Notes under the pieces: generated by a model
The model's input: only the letters and a program-made list of their open reading frames with translations
Told to the model about the DNA's origin: nothing
Database searches by the model: none
Source: Chryseobacterium bernardetii
Lineage (GTDB): Bacteria > Bacteroidota > Bacteroidia > Flavobacteriales > Weeksellaceae
Direction: 5' to 3'
NCBI RefSeq assembly: GCF_003815975.1
Contig: NZ_CP033932.1
Location: forward strand, 4,321,501 to 4,385,500
DNA: 64,000 bases
Made by a program: the position numbers and the translations under genes
In this document: positions 26,629 through 35,468 of the stretch, one piece after another
How positions within the stretch are numbered: the first letter of the stretch is position 1
How the letters are laid out: each line of letters starts with the position of its first letter

Positions 26629-26985
26629 TCAGATAGGAGCAAAACAATATAAACACATCCAGCGTCCCTCATTATTTGCCGCTTCAGCATCAAATAGATA
26701 AAGCCCCTTACTCACAATATATTCTCTCTGACCTTGAGTATCACCCCCTCCGGATATAGTGGTTATATAAATAATGGCACCATCCTGCGCCGCACCATAT
26801 AAAGTATTGCCTTTTGCTGTAAGCTCTGCTAATGTTAATCTTGGAGGCAATAATCCGTCAATTTTCAGAGCTTCCTTTTTTGCAGTTATATCTAAGGTAG
26901 CTTTTGGATCATCTGTGTTAATTCCTGTTTGAGCAGACAGGTAAGATGCTGCAGTAATAAAAATAATGCTTAAAAACCTTTTCAT
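26629..26985 (-). CDS. Secreted protein with GINT-type N-terminus, 118 aa
   Basis: The ATG at 26985 gives a signal peptide (MKRFLSIIFITAASYLSAQ); the longer frame to 27135 begins with an unlikely Ile/Leu/Lys-rich stretch. The mature N-terminus TGINTDDPKATLDITAKKE, followed by GLLPPRLTLAELTAKG and GAIIYIT, is a motif shared with the protein at 33740 and common in secreted proteins of this phylum. Both proteins are probably surface or outer-membrane associated. It is divergent from the LacI gene. Function unknown. Confidence 0.7.
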   Translation of the reverse strand: MKRFLSIIFITAASYLSAQTGINTDDPKATLDITAKKEALKIDGLLPPRLTLAELTAKGNTLYGAAQDGAIIYITTISGGGDTQGQREYIVSKGLYLFDAEAANNEGRWMCLYCFAPI

Positions 26986-27066
26986 ATTGATTATAAATTT
27001 AACTGTGAATAATTTTTTAATAATAAGAAAATCCTGTAAATATATAATATTTAATTTTTTTCTGGA

Positions 27067-27077
27067 TAAACGTTTAA
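27067..27077. promoter_or_regulatory. LacI-type operator upstream of the lacI-family gene
   Basis: The palindrome TAAACGTTTA (27067-27076, plus A) matches the operator in front of the kinase gene at 28323 in 11 of 12 bases. It suggests autoregulation of the LacI protein, and possibly of the divergent gene at 26985. Confidence 0.65.
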
Positions 27078-27229
27078 CCAAATTTAATAACCTTGATAAA
27101 ATAATGTAACAATTTGTTAATACTAAAATAATCATAAAAATGCAACTAATTGAAATACAGATAATTAAAGTTAAATTAAAAAATCCGCGAAATTACATTA
27201 TTTTCTTAAACCACCAAAAAAATCCGCTA

Positions 27230-27261
27230 TTGTTTTTTTACTATTTTATGAAATACTTTTG
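27230..27261 (+). promoter_or_regulatory. Promoter of the LacI-family gene
   Basis: TTG at 27230-27232, 21-nt spacer, TACTTTTG at 27254-27261. Transcription would begin near 27268, just before the ATG at 27278. This rules out the upstream ATG at 27140 as the start. Confidence 0.65.
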
Positions 27262-27277
27262 CGTTCTAAATAATCAA

Positions 27278-28285
27278 ATGAAAAGACCTTCTATAAAAGA
27301 TATAGCTACACTGGCAGGAGTTTCCGTTGCCACAGTATCGTATGTTCTTAACAAAAAGGAGGGCCAGCGCATCAGTGAAGAAACAAGAAAAAAAATTTTT
27401 AACATTGCTGAAACGATTAACTACACTCCCAATAAAATAGCAAAAAGCCTTAAAACCAATACGACAAAGCTTCTTGGGCTTATTGTTGCAGATATATCAA
27501 ATGAGTTTTACTCGCATATGGCAAGGAACCTGGAAGACAAGGCTCTAAAATTAGGCTATACACTGATTATCGGCAGTTCTGATGAAAATGCAGAAAAATT
27601 TAAAAAGCTTACAGAGCTCTTTTCACAGCAACAGGTAGACGGAATGATTGTTGCCCCGGTAGCAGGATCAGAAAAAACACTTGAAAACCTCATCAATAAT
27701 AAGTACCCTATTGTTACCATCGACAGATATCTTAAAGAAGTTGAAATTGCAGGCATAACAATCAATAATCAAGAAATTGCAGAAACCACAACTCATTTAC
27801 TGCTTAAAAAAGATTTTAGTACAATAATATACATCGGATATAAAACTGAACTTCCTCACCTGCTAGACCGCCAGTATGGTTTTGAAAAGGCAGTAAGATC
27901 TTCAGAAAAGCCAGTGGAAGTACAATATATTCTGGTAGGATTAGATAATATAGCAAAGGAAGTACATTTGCAGCTTGAAATGATGCTTGGAAAAACACCG
28001 GCGAATGCAGCACTCTATTTTTCCAGTAATAAACTTGCAGTAGCCGGATTATCCTATATTGTCAAAAATAATATAAAAGTTCCGGAGCAGGTATCAGTTG
28101 TAGCATTTGATGAAACGGATGCATATGACCTTTTCCCAACAGAGATCACTTACATCCAACAGCCTATTGAGGAAATGGCTGAAGAAGCTATTAAGCTGCT
28201 GGATGAACAGATCAGTAATTATACAGCAACAGGAAAACGGGTAACATTATCCGCAAAACTGGTTCCTAAAGCATCTTTAAAATAA
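27278..28285 (+). CDS. LacI-family transcriptional regulator
   Basis: 335 residues from the ATG at 27278, where the protein begins directly with the DNA-binding domain: PSIKDIATLAGVSVATVSYVLN and the hinge YTPNKIAKSLKT. The rest is a periplasmic-binding-type ligand domain (LLGLIVADISNEFYSHMARNLE, VSVVAFDETD). The usual ligand is a sugar or sugar phosphate. Near-identical palindromes at 27067 and 28323 are its likely operators, so it should repress itself and the kinase-transporter-porin-epimerase genes that follow. Confidence 0.9.
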   Translation: MKRPSIKDIATLAGVSVATVSYVLNKKEGQRISEETRKKIFNIAETINYTPNKIAKSLKTNTTKLLGLIVADISNEFYSHMARNLEDKALKLGYTLIIGSSDENAEKFKKLTELFSQQQVDGMIVAPVAGSEKTLENLINNKYPIVTIDRYLKEVEIAGITINNQEIAETTTHLLLKKDFSTIIYIGYKTELPHLLDRQYGFEKAVRSSEKPVEVQYILVGLDNIAKEVHLQLEMMLGKTPANAALYFSSNKLAVAGLSYIVKNNIKVPEQVSVVAFDETDAYDLFPTEITYIQQPIEEMAEEAIKLLDEQISNYTATGKRVTLSAKLVPKASLK

Positions 28286-28322
28286 CCAATTTTTATATAA
28301 AATATTTTTTTTAAATACTAAC

Positions 28323-28334
28323 TTAAACGTTTAA
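28323..28334. promoter_or_regulatory. LacI-type operator in front of the sugar catabolic genes
   Basis: The perfect 12-bp palindrome TTAAACGTTTAA with the central CG typical of LacI-family operators lies 5 bp before the kinase start codon. Confidence 0.75.
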
Positions 28335-28339
28335 CCTTT

Positions 28340-29254
28340 ATGATAACAAATCAATCCAACTATGCCGTATGCTTCGGAGAAGTCCTTTGGGACATCTTCC
28401 CTTCCGGTTCCAGAGCTGGTGGTGCCCCTTTTAATGTAGCCTACAATCTTTTTAAAATGGGAATTGATACCAAAATGCTCAGCAGGATAGGAAACGATCA
28501 ATTAGGACACCAGCTTCTTAACCAAATTGAGGATTGGGGAATAACAACAGATTTTATTCAGATAGACCAGGAAAAGGCTACAGGAACAGTACTTGCTGAT
28601 TTTGATGAGCATGGAGAAGCTAAATATGATATTGTACAGGAAGTTGCCTGGGACTATATCCGGACTCTTCCGGAACATAAGGAACTTATTCAGCATTCAG
28701 AGGCATTTGTTTTTGGGAGTCTGGTTACAAGGAGTGAAACTTCCCAAAATACGCTGCTGGAACTTTTGGAGTATTCAAAATTTAGGGTTTTTGATGTCAA
28801 TTTCCGTCCTCCTTTTATCAATTTTGAATTCATCAAAAAATTATTGCATAAAGCTGACCTTGTTAAAATGAATAAGGCAGAGCTTAGAACAATTCTTGAA
28901 TATCTGGGTGAAGATTATATTGATGAAGATACCAGCATCAGACATATTCAAACTTATTTTAATCTGAATGAAATTGTTCTTACCAAAGGAAGCAAAGGTG
29001 CAAGATATTTTGTAGGTGATACTGCTTATAATTTCCCGGCTGTTCATATTGAGATTGCAGACACTGTGGGCAGTGGAGATTCATTTCTGGCCGGCTTCCT
29101 GTCTAAAAGAATTCTGGGAAAATCCCCGGAAGAGATTATGAAACAGGCAACGGCACTGGGAGCTTTTATCACTTCGAAATCCGGAGCATGCCCGGATTAT
29201 ACTTATGAAGATTTCAAGGCATTCAGTGAAGAAAACAGCTGTAAAACCTCTTAA
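28340..29254 (+). CDS. PfkB-family carbohydrate kinase (probable fructokinase)
   Basis: 304 residues. The first PfkB signature region has RAGGAPFNVAYNLFKMGIDT; the second is TVGSGDSFLAGFL, with the catalytic Asp. The opening CFGEVLWDIFPSG is typical of bacterial fructokinases. It would phosphorylate a ketohexose at the expense of ATP. It is the first gene of the operon under the LacI operator. Transporter, porin and a 3-epimerase follow, which fits a route in which a rare ketohexose is epimerised to fructose and then phosphorylated (inference). Confidence 0.87.
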   Translation: MITNQSNYAVCFGEVLWDIFPSGSRAGGAPFNVAYNLFKMGIDTKMLSRIGNDQLGHQLLNQIEDWGITTDFIQIDQEKATGTVLADFDEHGEAKYDIVQEVAWDYIRTLPEHKELIQHSEAFVFGSLVTRSETSQNTLLELLEYSKFRVFDVNFRPPFINFEFIKKLLHKADLVKMNKAELRTILEYLGEDYIDEDTSIRHIQTYFNLNEIVLTKGSKGARYFVGDTAYNFPAVHIEIADTVGSGDSFLAGFLSKRILGKSPEEIMKQATALGAFITSKSGACPDYTYEDFKAFSEENSCKTS

Positions 29255-29264
29255 AACACACTAT

Positions 29265-30509
29265 ATGAATACTCCAAAATTTACAGATAAAAAATACTAT
29301 ATCATCCTGTCCTTCGTTACTTCCCTATTCTTTTTCTGGGCCATTGCGCTTACCATGGGTGATGTACTGAATAAACATTTTCAGAATGTTCTTCACATTT
29401 CAAAATCCAAATCAGGGCTGGTACAGCTTTCCATTTTTGGGGCTTATGCACTTATGGGCATTCCGGCAGGCCTGTTTATGAAAAAATTGGGCTATAAATT
29501 GGGCGTAATTTTAGGTCTGTCATTGTTTGCATTGGGATCTTTCTTGTTTATTCCGGCAGCTAATACTTCTTCATTTGACTTTTTCAGATTAGCCCTTTTT
29601 GTACTGGCAATGGGAATGGCAACCCTTGAAACTGTAGCTCATCCTTTTGTAGCTGCTTTGGGTGACGAAAGAACAAGTGATCAAAGAGTAAACTTCGCCC
29701 AGTCCTTTAATGGTTTGGGGGCTATCATTGGCCCCCTGCTGGGCGGCTATTTCATTTTCGGAACTCCTGATTCGGGAACCGGTTCTCTGGATTCTGTAAA
29801 AAATCTTTATACATGGATTGGTATTGTAATTCTGGCAATCACTATTATTTTCAGCTTTATCAGAGTTCCTGATCTCAAAGATCCTCATGCGGAAGATATT
29901 ATTATTTCAGAAAATGAGAATGGAGAAGACCTTACTGTATCGGATCCTCATGCACCGCTCTATAAGCAAAGGCATTTTATATTTGCAGTCATTGCCCAGT
30001 TTTTTAATATTGCCGCACAGGGCGGAACATGGGCTTATTTTATCAATTACGGGGTTGAGAAAATGCACCTGCCCGAGATACAGGCATCTTATTATTTTTC
30101 CTTAAGTATGGCCATGATGATGATCGGCAGATTTATCGGAACCTTCCTGATGAGGTTCATTGCTCCCAATAAGTTGCTGGCAATCTTTACTGCATGCAAT
30201 ATTGTTCTTTGTCTGATTATTTCTCAGAGTTTCGGATGGGTCTCATTCATAAGTCTTATTTTACTCAATTTGTTCCTGAGTGTAATGTATCCTACAATCT
30301 TCAGCCTTGGACTTAAAAGATTAGGGTCAAAAGTTCAGCAGGCTTCATCATTCCTGGTTATGGCTATGTTTGGAGGAGCTGTTTTTCCCCCGATAATGGG
30401 TAGAATTGCAGAAAAAGATATTGCTCATGCTTATCTCCTTCCCATTCTCTGCTACGTGGTTATTTTACTATTTGCATTAAAGTTCTACAAGCCTAAAACA
30501 CTTAAATAA
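29265..30509 (+). CDS. Sugar:proton symporter of the FucP/GluP MFS group
   Basis: 414 residues from the ATG at 29265, ten bases after the kinase stop; a longer frame back to 29205 overlaps the kinase and is unlikely. There are twelve hydrophobic segments. FucP-group features include FFFWAIALTMGDVLNKHFQ in TM1 and QSFNGLGAIIGPLLGGYF in TM5. It would import a hexose through the inner membrane. The partner porin and kinase are adjacent. Confidence 0.87.
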   Translation: MNTPKFTDKKYYIILSFVTSLFFFWAIALTMGDVLNKHFQNVLHISKSKSGLVQLSIFGAYALMGIPAGLFMKKLGYKLGVILGLSLFALGSFLFIPAANTSSFDFFRLALFVLAMGMATLETVAHPFVAALGDERTSDQRVNFAQSFNGLGAIIGPLLGGYFIFGTPDSGTGSLDSVKNLYTWIGIVILAITIIFSFIRVPDLKDPHAEDIIISENENGEDLTVSDPHAPLYKQRHFIFAVIAQFFNIAAQGGTWAYFINYGVEKMHLPEIQASYYFSLSMAMMMIGRFIGTFLMRFIAPNKLLAIFTACNIVLCLIISQSFGWVSFISLILLNLFLSVMYPTIFSLGLKRLGSKVQQASSFLVMAMFGGAVFPPIMGRIAEKDIAHAYLLPILCYVVILLFALKFYKPKTLK

Positions 30510-30514
30510 TCCCT

Positions 30515-31924
30515 ATGAAAACAAAGCTTTTATTAGCCTGGTGCATTTTACTTGTATGTGCCGGCGGGGGAACTAATGCCCAGATCACAATAAGCAACAA
30601 AAAATTTTCCTTTGGGACAACCGGCAGAATTGGAGCGGGTTATTCCCCGAATGCCGATGGAAAAACAGGAAGACAGCTGAATCTGAACAATCAGGGATCT
30701 TTAGGAGGCAGAATGGATCAGGGAGATTATGTAGACTTTTTACCCGCTTTCCACTTTAGCCCGGTGGTAAATGGTGACAGTACAAAAAGTACAAAAATCG
30801 ATATGCAGGCAAGACTGAGCTTTTACTCTGGCGGTACTTTCCTGGGAAATGTAGATTCAAAATCCAATCAGGGAATGATTATTGCCCTTCCGGAAGCATT
30901 TGTTGAGGCCAGAAATATTATGGGAAGTGACTGGGATGTATGGGCAGGATCAAGATGGCTGAGGTATGATGACATTCATATTGCAGATTATTTCTATTTT
31001 GATGACCATTCGGCAACCGGTTGGGGAGTAAGACATAAAAATACAAGGTTTTCAATGTTTTTCCCGGCAGCTATTGATACCGCAGCCAGCAATTCAACTC
31101 CATATTCTTATACGAATGTGATTAGCGGATCAAAAAACCTTATCTACAGGCAGAGAGAAGTTTTTGTCCTGGAGCATACACTGCCATTTAAAAATGCAAA
31201 GCATAAGCTGAAATTGCTGGCAGAATTTCATCATGTAGAAAAGTCAGGCGAAAATTCCGTTGAGCAATATCCATCAGACCGGGGCTGGGTTTTTGGAGCT
31301 AAATTAAATACAGACATCCCAACAAAAATCCCCGGTTCATTCAATCAGATTTCTGTGAGATATGGAACCGGAATTGCCAATGGGGGCGATAATGGAAATA
31401 CACAGACCTGGCGTACCTACGGAGCCCCGGATGAGATCACGAAAACATACAAAGGAGCCTACTCTTTTACTGTTGTTGAACATTTTCTCTGGAATATCTC
31501 AAACCGTTGGTCACTTAATCCCTATGCCGTTTTCACCAAAAGTAAAGGAGGTTCAGCCAGCAATGATAAAGCTGCAGACTATTATAACCGTGAAATTTTC
31601 AACAGGAAAACAGAATTTAATACGGGAATCAGAGCCACTTATTATTTTAACAACTGGTTTCATATTCTTTCTGAGTTTCATTATGCAACACGGAAAAACG
31701 GAACCCAGAATGCAGCATCAATGATGAAACTGGTCCTGGCTCCCACCATTGTTCCCACTGCGGAACGAAGTGTCTGGGCAAGGCCCCACATCCGTTTTAT
31801 TGCAGAAGTATCAAGATATAATGATCAGGCTATGAACAGCCTTTATTCACCGTTTTTACAACAGTCAGGTGCAAAAAGATTCGGAACTTATTTCGGAATA
31901 CGGACAGAATGGTGGATCTTTTAA
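30515..31924 (+). CDS. Carbohydrate-selective outer-membrane porin (LamB-like)
   Basis: 469 residues with a signal peptide (cleavage after GGGTNAQ) and many aromatic/glycine beta-strand patterns, ending in an aromatic residue (WWIF) as outer-membrane barrels do. Segments such as FGTTGRIGAGYSP, VDFLPAFHF, EAFVEARNIMGSDWDVWAGSRW and the ending FGTYFGIRTEWWIF match the maltoporin-like family. It allows diffusion of sugar across the outer membrane to the MFS importer, whose gene ends 5 bp upstream. Confidence 0.8.
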   Translation: MKTKLLLAWCILLVCAGGGTNAQITISNKKFSFGTTGRIGAGYSPNADGKTGRQLNLNNQGSLGGRMDQGDYVDFLPAFHFSPVVNGDSTKSTKIDMQARLSFYSGGTFLGNVDSKSNQGMIIALPEAFVEARNIMGSDWDVWAGSRWLRYDDIHIADYFYFDDHSATGWGVRHKNTRFSMFFPAAIDTAASNSTPYSYTNVISGSKNLIYRQREVFVLEHTLPFKNAKHKLKLLAEFHHVEKSGENSVEQYPSDRGWVFGAKLNTDIPTKIPGSFNQISVRYGTGIANGGDNGNTQTWRTYGAPDEITKTYKGAYSFTVVEHFLWNISNRWSLNPYAVFTKSKGGSASNDKAADYYNREIFNRKTEFNTGIRATYYFNNWFHILSEFHYATRKNGTQNAASMMKLVLAPTIVPTAERSVWARPHIRFIAEVSRYNDQAMNSLYSPFLQQSGAKRFGTYFGIRTEWWIF

Positions 31925-31943
31925 TATAAAATAAAGAAAATAT

Positions 31944-32801
31944 ATGAATATAAAATTTGGAGCTTCCCTACTCTCATGGATCACTCCGCTATGGGACGCA
32001 GAATCAGGAAAATATGCTATAGAAAAAACCGCACAGGCAGGGTTTGACCTCATCGAAATACTGTTACCGAATTCAATGAACTTTGATGCAGCTACGGTAA
32101 AAAAACAGCTCAAAGAGAATCATCTGGAAGTTGTATGCTCATTAAATCTTCCAAAAGAGGCTCATATTGCGTTTTATCCTGAAGCTGCAGAAAAACTGAT
32201 CAAAAAAGCAATTGATAAAGCAGATGAACTGGAAACCAACCTCCTGTCAGGAGTATTACATAGCGGAATTGGTGTATTTACCGGTAAACCGCTTACAGAC
32301 AATGAAAAAGAGATCATCACTGAAGTATGGTGCAATGTGGCAGATTATGCCCAAGCCAGGAATATAGAGATCGCCATAGAACCTATTAACCGCTACGAAT
32401 CCTATGTCTGTAATACGGCAGAAAATGTTCTGGAGCTTATTAAGAAGGCAGGGAAAAACAATCTCTTCCTTCACCTTGATACCTTTCATATGAATATTGA
32501 GGAAAATAATTTTTATGACCCCATTGTCAATTCCGGAAAAATGCTGAAGCATATTCATGTTACAGAATCCCACCGGGGCATGCTGGGAGAAGGAACTGTC
32601 AGTTGGGAAGAGTTTTTCTCTGCATTGAAGAAAATTGATTTTGAGGGAAACCTGGTTCTCGAAAACTTCAGTTCCTCAGTTCCGGGAATGCAGGAAAAGG
32701 TTTCACTATGGCAAAAATCACCTTATAATGCACAGGAGCTAGCTGAGGGAAGCCTTGCTTTTTTAAAGGATCATATAAAAAAAATAATCATTATTGAATA
32801 A
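31944..32801 (+). CDS. Sugar epimerase/isomerase of the D-tagatose (D-allulose) 3-epimerase family
   Basis: 285 residues, a TIM barrel of the xylose-isomerase-like superfamily. Metal- and substrate-binding segments match ketose 3-epimerases: IAIEPINRYESYVCNTA with the catalytic Glu, FLHLDTFHMNIEE with the metal Asp and His, KHIHVTESHRGMLGEGTV, and LVLENFSSSVPG with the second catalytic Glu. Such enzymes interconvert tagatose/sorbose or allulose/fructose. As last gene of the operon it would turn an imported rare ketohexose into the substrate of the kinase. Exact substrate not provable here. Confidence 0.8.
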   Translation: MNIKFGASLLSWITPLWDAESGKYAIEKTAQAGFDLIEILLPNSMNFDAATVKKQLKENHLEVVCSLNLPKEAHIAFYPEAAEKLIKKAIDKADELETNLLSGVLHSGIGVFTGKPLTDNEKEIITEVWCNVADYAQARNIEIAIEPINRYESYVCNTAENVLELIKKAGKNNLFLHLDTFHMNIEENNFYDPIVNSGKMLKHIHVTESHRGMLGEGTVSWEEFFSALKKIDFEGNLVLENFSSSVPGMQEKVSLWQKSPYNAQELAEGSLAFLKDHIKKIIIIE

Positions 32802-32806
32802 TTCAG

Positions 32807-33445
32807 TTATGTTTTTTCGGCTATTATCTCAATAGCCGTTTTATGTTGAATAATCCGGGCTTCATTCACAAGCTTTTTAAGAACACGGCTTATCACTTCT
32901 CTGGATGTTCCTAAGCCTAAAGCAATATCCTTATGGGTAATTTTTACAGGATTGTTTCCGGTGACAGCAGCACGCTGGCTGATATAATTGAGAACCCTGG
33001 TATCTAGTTTATGAAAAACAGCATCATTAACCATACTCATCAATGAAGTAAACCGGTTATCATATTCATTATAGAAAAAATTATTCATCGCAGGAAACCT
33101 TCCCATCAAATTAAGCAGGCTGGAAACAGGAATCAATAGAGCTTTTGATGATTCTTCAGTACATGCATATACGGAACTTATACAGTTTTTAAAAATAGAG
33201 GCAAAAGTCATGATACAGCTCTCACCAGGCTTCATATAATAATATAGAAGCTCCCGTCCTTCATTAAGGGTAAAAACTCTTACAGATCCTTTAATAAGAA
33301 TAGGCACATAATGAATTCTCTGGCCCGGGCTTACAATCTCTATTTTAGATTTCATATCCGTAACTATACTGCATTTTTCAAGTTCCTGTATAAAATCAAG
33401 TCCGAGAAATCCAAATTTTTCAGTAATAAACTGATTATTTATCAT
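32807..33445 (-). CDS. Crp/Fnr-family regulator
   Basis: 212 residues: effector beta-roll (IVSPGQRIHYVPILIKGSVRVF, MKPGESCIMTFASIF) and a C-terminal winged helix with ITHKDIALGLGTSREVISRVLKKL. The Cys-containing SCIMTFASIFKNCISSVYACTE segment is typical of a Bacteroidota subgroup with unknown ligand. It converges on the sugar operon, ending 5 bp from the epimerase stop, so it is probably unrelated to it functionally. Confidence 0.85.
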   Translation of the reverse strand: MINNQFITEKFGFLGLDFIQELEKCSIVTDMKSKIEIVSPGQRIHYVPILIKGSVRVFTLNEGRELLYYYMKPGESCIMTFASIFKNCISSVYACTEESSKALLIPVSSLLNLMGRFPAMNNFFYNEYDNRFTSLMSMVNDAVFHKLDTRVLNYISQRAAVTGNNPVKITHKDIALGLGTSREVISRVLKKLVNEARIIQHKTAIEIIAEKT

Positions 33446-33641
33446 AAAATTATTTTATCACTTTTAATAATTATCATCATGCTTTTATCAGAAAGCAAAT
33501 CACAATAAAAAGAGTGCAAATGTATTTTTTACATTTTTTATAAATAAGATATACTGATAAGATTTTTCTATTACTAATATAATAAGGGAAAGTAATGACT
33601 AGCTTTTTACGGTATTACTGGTACTTCAAGAACAATATAAA

Positions 33642-33682
33642 AACCTGTTTAAACTTTTTCAAAGAAAGAGTTTAAACAGGTT
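33642..33682 (-). terminator. Terminator of the gene at 33740
   Basis: 14-bp arms AACCTGTTTAAACT (33642-33655) and the complement (33669-33682) are followed on the minus strand by TTTTTATATTG. Confidence 0.8.
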
Positions 33683-33739
33683 CATTGTTTAATTGTATAC
33701 CAACCTATTTCAGGAAGAATTACTTTTATTTTCCTAAAA

Positions 33740-34519
33740 TTAGTTTACTTTTTCTAATGATAAACGTACAACTCTGAAAGAAGTAGGAGTACCAGACGCA
33801 AGGTAGGTAAATCCTCTCATTTGAATCTGATCCCCAGGTACTAAATCTACTATTACACTCCAAGTATTGGAAACTGTTTCATTACTATAATTTGTTGACC
33901 CTCCAGGCACTGCCGTTGTGGAACGATTACCTATCTGGGTACCGTTCTTAGCAGGATAAGCCATGAAGGAATAAGTATTTGGAACGCTACCATTTATTAA
34001 AAGCCCTGCTGTATATGATATTATATATGTTCCCCCTTGATTAGCGGGAACAGTAAGCGTAGTGTTGTTTGTTCTCCACGATGCCAGGTTACCGCTTCCC
34101 TGGCTTATATCAAATGTAGTAATAGTATTGTCAACAGTCCATGGAACACTATTACCATATACTAATGCACTATATCCTACTACTGTACCGCCAGACCCTG
34201 GTGTAACAAGAGATTTCCATATAGCCCCATCAAAATAGTAATATCCTATAGCAGTTACATTGATCGTTTTTGCAGAAGGTGAATTTGTTGCCGCTGTAAC
34301 ATAAACAATAGAACCTGTTTGATTAGTTGAATAAACGTTATCTTTTGCTTTTAATTGATCCCCCGTTAATCTGGGAGGTATAAAACCATCTGCTGTGTTG
34401 GAGCTTGCAGCTTTTCCTTCCACGTCTAATGTCGCTTTAGGTATAGGAGTATTGATACCAATTTGTGATTTGTAAAATCCAAAAACCAGGATTATACAGA
34501 ATAAAAATAAATTTTTCAT
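33740..34519 (-). CDS. Secreted protein with GINT-type N-terminus, 259 aa
   Basis: A signal peptide (MKNLFLFCIILVFGFYKSQ) is followed by IGINTPIPKATLDVEGK and DGFIPPRLTGDQLKAKD and GSIVYVT, the same module as in the 118-aa protein at 26629. The C-terminal ~140 residues are beta-rich, with a possible jelly-roll/C1q-like pattern (GGTYIISYTAGLLINGS, VPGDQIQMRGFTYL). It is probably exported to the surface; function unknown. Its upstream sequence shares a 16-mer with a decayed copy 480 bp further on. Confidence 0.72.
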   Translation of the reverse strand: MKNLFLFCIILVFGFYKSQIGINTPIPKATLDVEGKAASSNTADGFIPPRLTGDQLKAKDNVYSTNQTGSIVYVTAATNSPSAKTINVTAIGYYYFDGAIWKSLVTPGSGGTVVGYSALVYGNSVPWTVDNTITTFDISQGSGNLASWRTNNTTLTVPANQGGTYIISYTAGLLINGSVPNTYSFMAYPAKNGTQIGNRSTTAVPGGSTNYSNETVSNTWSVIVDLVPGDQIQMRGFTYLASGTPTSFRVVRLSLEKVN

Positions 34520-34898
34520 GCTTTTAAATAAATTTTATATGTTTTTAGAATCAGAATTCTTTTAAAATAACTATTAGTGCAGAGGCGTAAAAACAAATTA
34601 GAACTTAACTATTTTGATCAATTAGTAAATTAATAAAGATTCTTTTTCAAGAAGAAATGATTATGGTGCAGATAATTGCTATAAAGAAAAGTTTCTACTT
34701 TCCGGCAAATAAGCAGGCGTTGTAATATGAGCACTTGCCGTGGGCTGATTCATTTCCCAAATTCATTGTAAGATAGACTCATCACCGGCATTGTAATGTA
34801 AACTTATGGTGTATTCCGAAGGCAGAATAACCAATTCCGGTTACTGCAAAATACCATCATCATACAACCGGCTATCATTACTAAGAAAGGAAACCCAG

Positions 34899-35033
34899 CT
34901 ATCCCTTAAGAACCGAAATACTTGCCAGTTCCATATGAAGGCTCACATTGGGAGAAGTTTTCTTTATCTCCACTTGGGACATAAAAAACACAGGAACTAA
35001 TATGGATCCAGAAATAATAATTTTTTTTTGCAT
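34899..35033 (-). pseudogene. Decayed GINT-type secreted protein (N-terminal remnant)
   Basis: From the ATG at 35033 the frame reads a signal peptide (MQKKIIISGSILVPVFFMSQ) and then VEIKKTSPNVSLHMEL, a degraded version of the GINT...ATLDVE module of the neighbouring gene, before a stop after 44 codons. Its upstream sequence repeats the 16-mer TATATGTTTTTAGAAT (35036-35051) that also precedes the intact gene (34536-34551). This indicates a tandem duplication of which one copy died. The rest of the gene-free stretch 34520-35396 holds no recognisable coding sequence. Confidence 0.6.
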
Positions 35034-35396
35034 TGTATATGTTTTTAGAATTGTGTTTTATATTTAAATCTATCCTACACCAAAGCCATGATATCACTAT
35101 AATTTTTCATCTCAATCTGTATCTGTAGTGAACATGGATATTTGCAGTGTTGCTTTTTACAAATCACATAAAATTACTCTATATCAACAAAAAACTCAGG
35201 TACCAACGAAGTACTCAATATTTCAAAACACTGATAATCAAAATTAAATTCTATTCCTCAAGTTTTTTCGTAACCATAGAATTGTATAATCCTGAACAGG
35301 AACATTAAGCATCTTTCTTAAATTATTTTTATTGTTCTTGATGGTACTGCCTAAATTCCAAAAAATGACATAATTCAAAAACCAAATCATTTATAT

Positions 35397-35412
35397 AGTA
35401 TATATTTATACT
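35397..35412. promoter_or_regulatory. MarR-type palindrome upstream of the photolyase-related cluster
   Basis: The perfect palindrome AGTATA-TATT-TATACT is the same 16-bp design as at 25248, with only the spacer different. A -7 box TATTTTTG lies at 35442-35449, putting the palindrome about 50 bp upstream of the expected start. No -33 TTG is visible. Confidence 0.72.
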
Positions 35413-35441
35413 TTATTTTAATTAAAGATAAAATTAATTAC

Positions 35442-35449
35442 TATTTTTG
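35442..35449 (+). promoter_or_regulatory. -7 promoter element of the 35.5-41.2 kb cluster
   Basis: TATTTTTG fits TAnnTTTG and lies 20 bp before the ATG at 35469, leaving a ~12-nt leader. Confidence 0.5.
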
Positions 35450-35468
35450 TTGAAAAATAAATCCTACT

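Noticed and set aside
27140..27277. Longer N-terminus for the LacI-family protein
   Set aside because: The extension does not resemble LacI proteins and a promoter lies inside it (27230-27261); the HTH starts directly after the ATG at 27278.
34906..35097. 63-codon minus-strand frame in the gap before 35.4 kb
   Set aside because: It is in a different frame from the recognisable GINT-type remnant and its protein is not natural.
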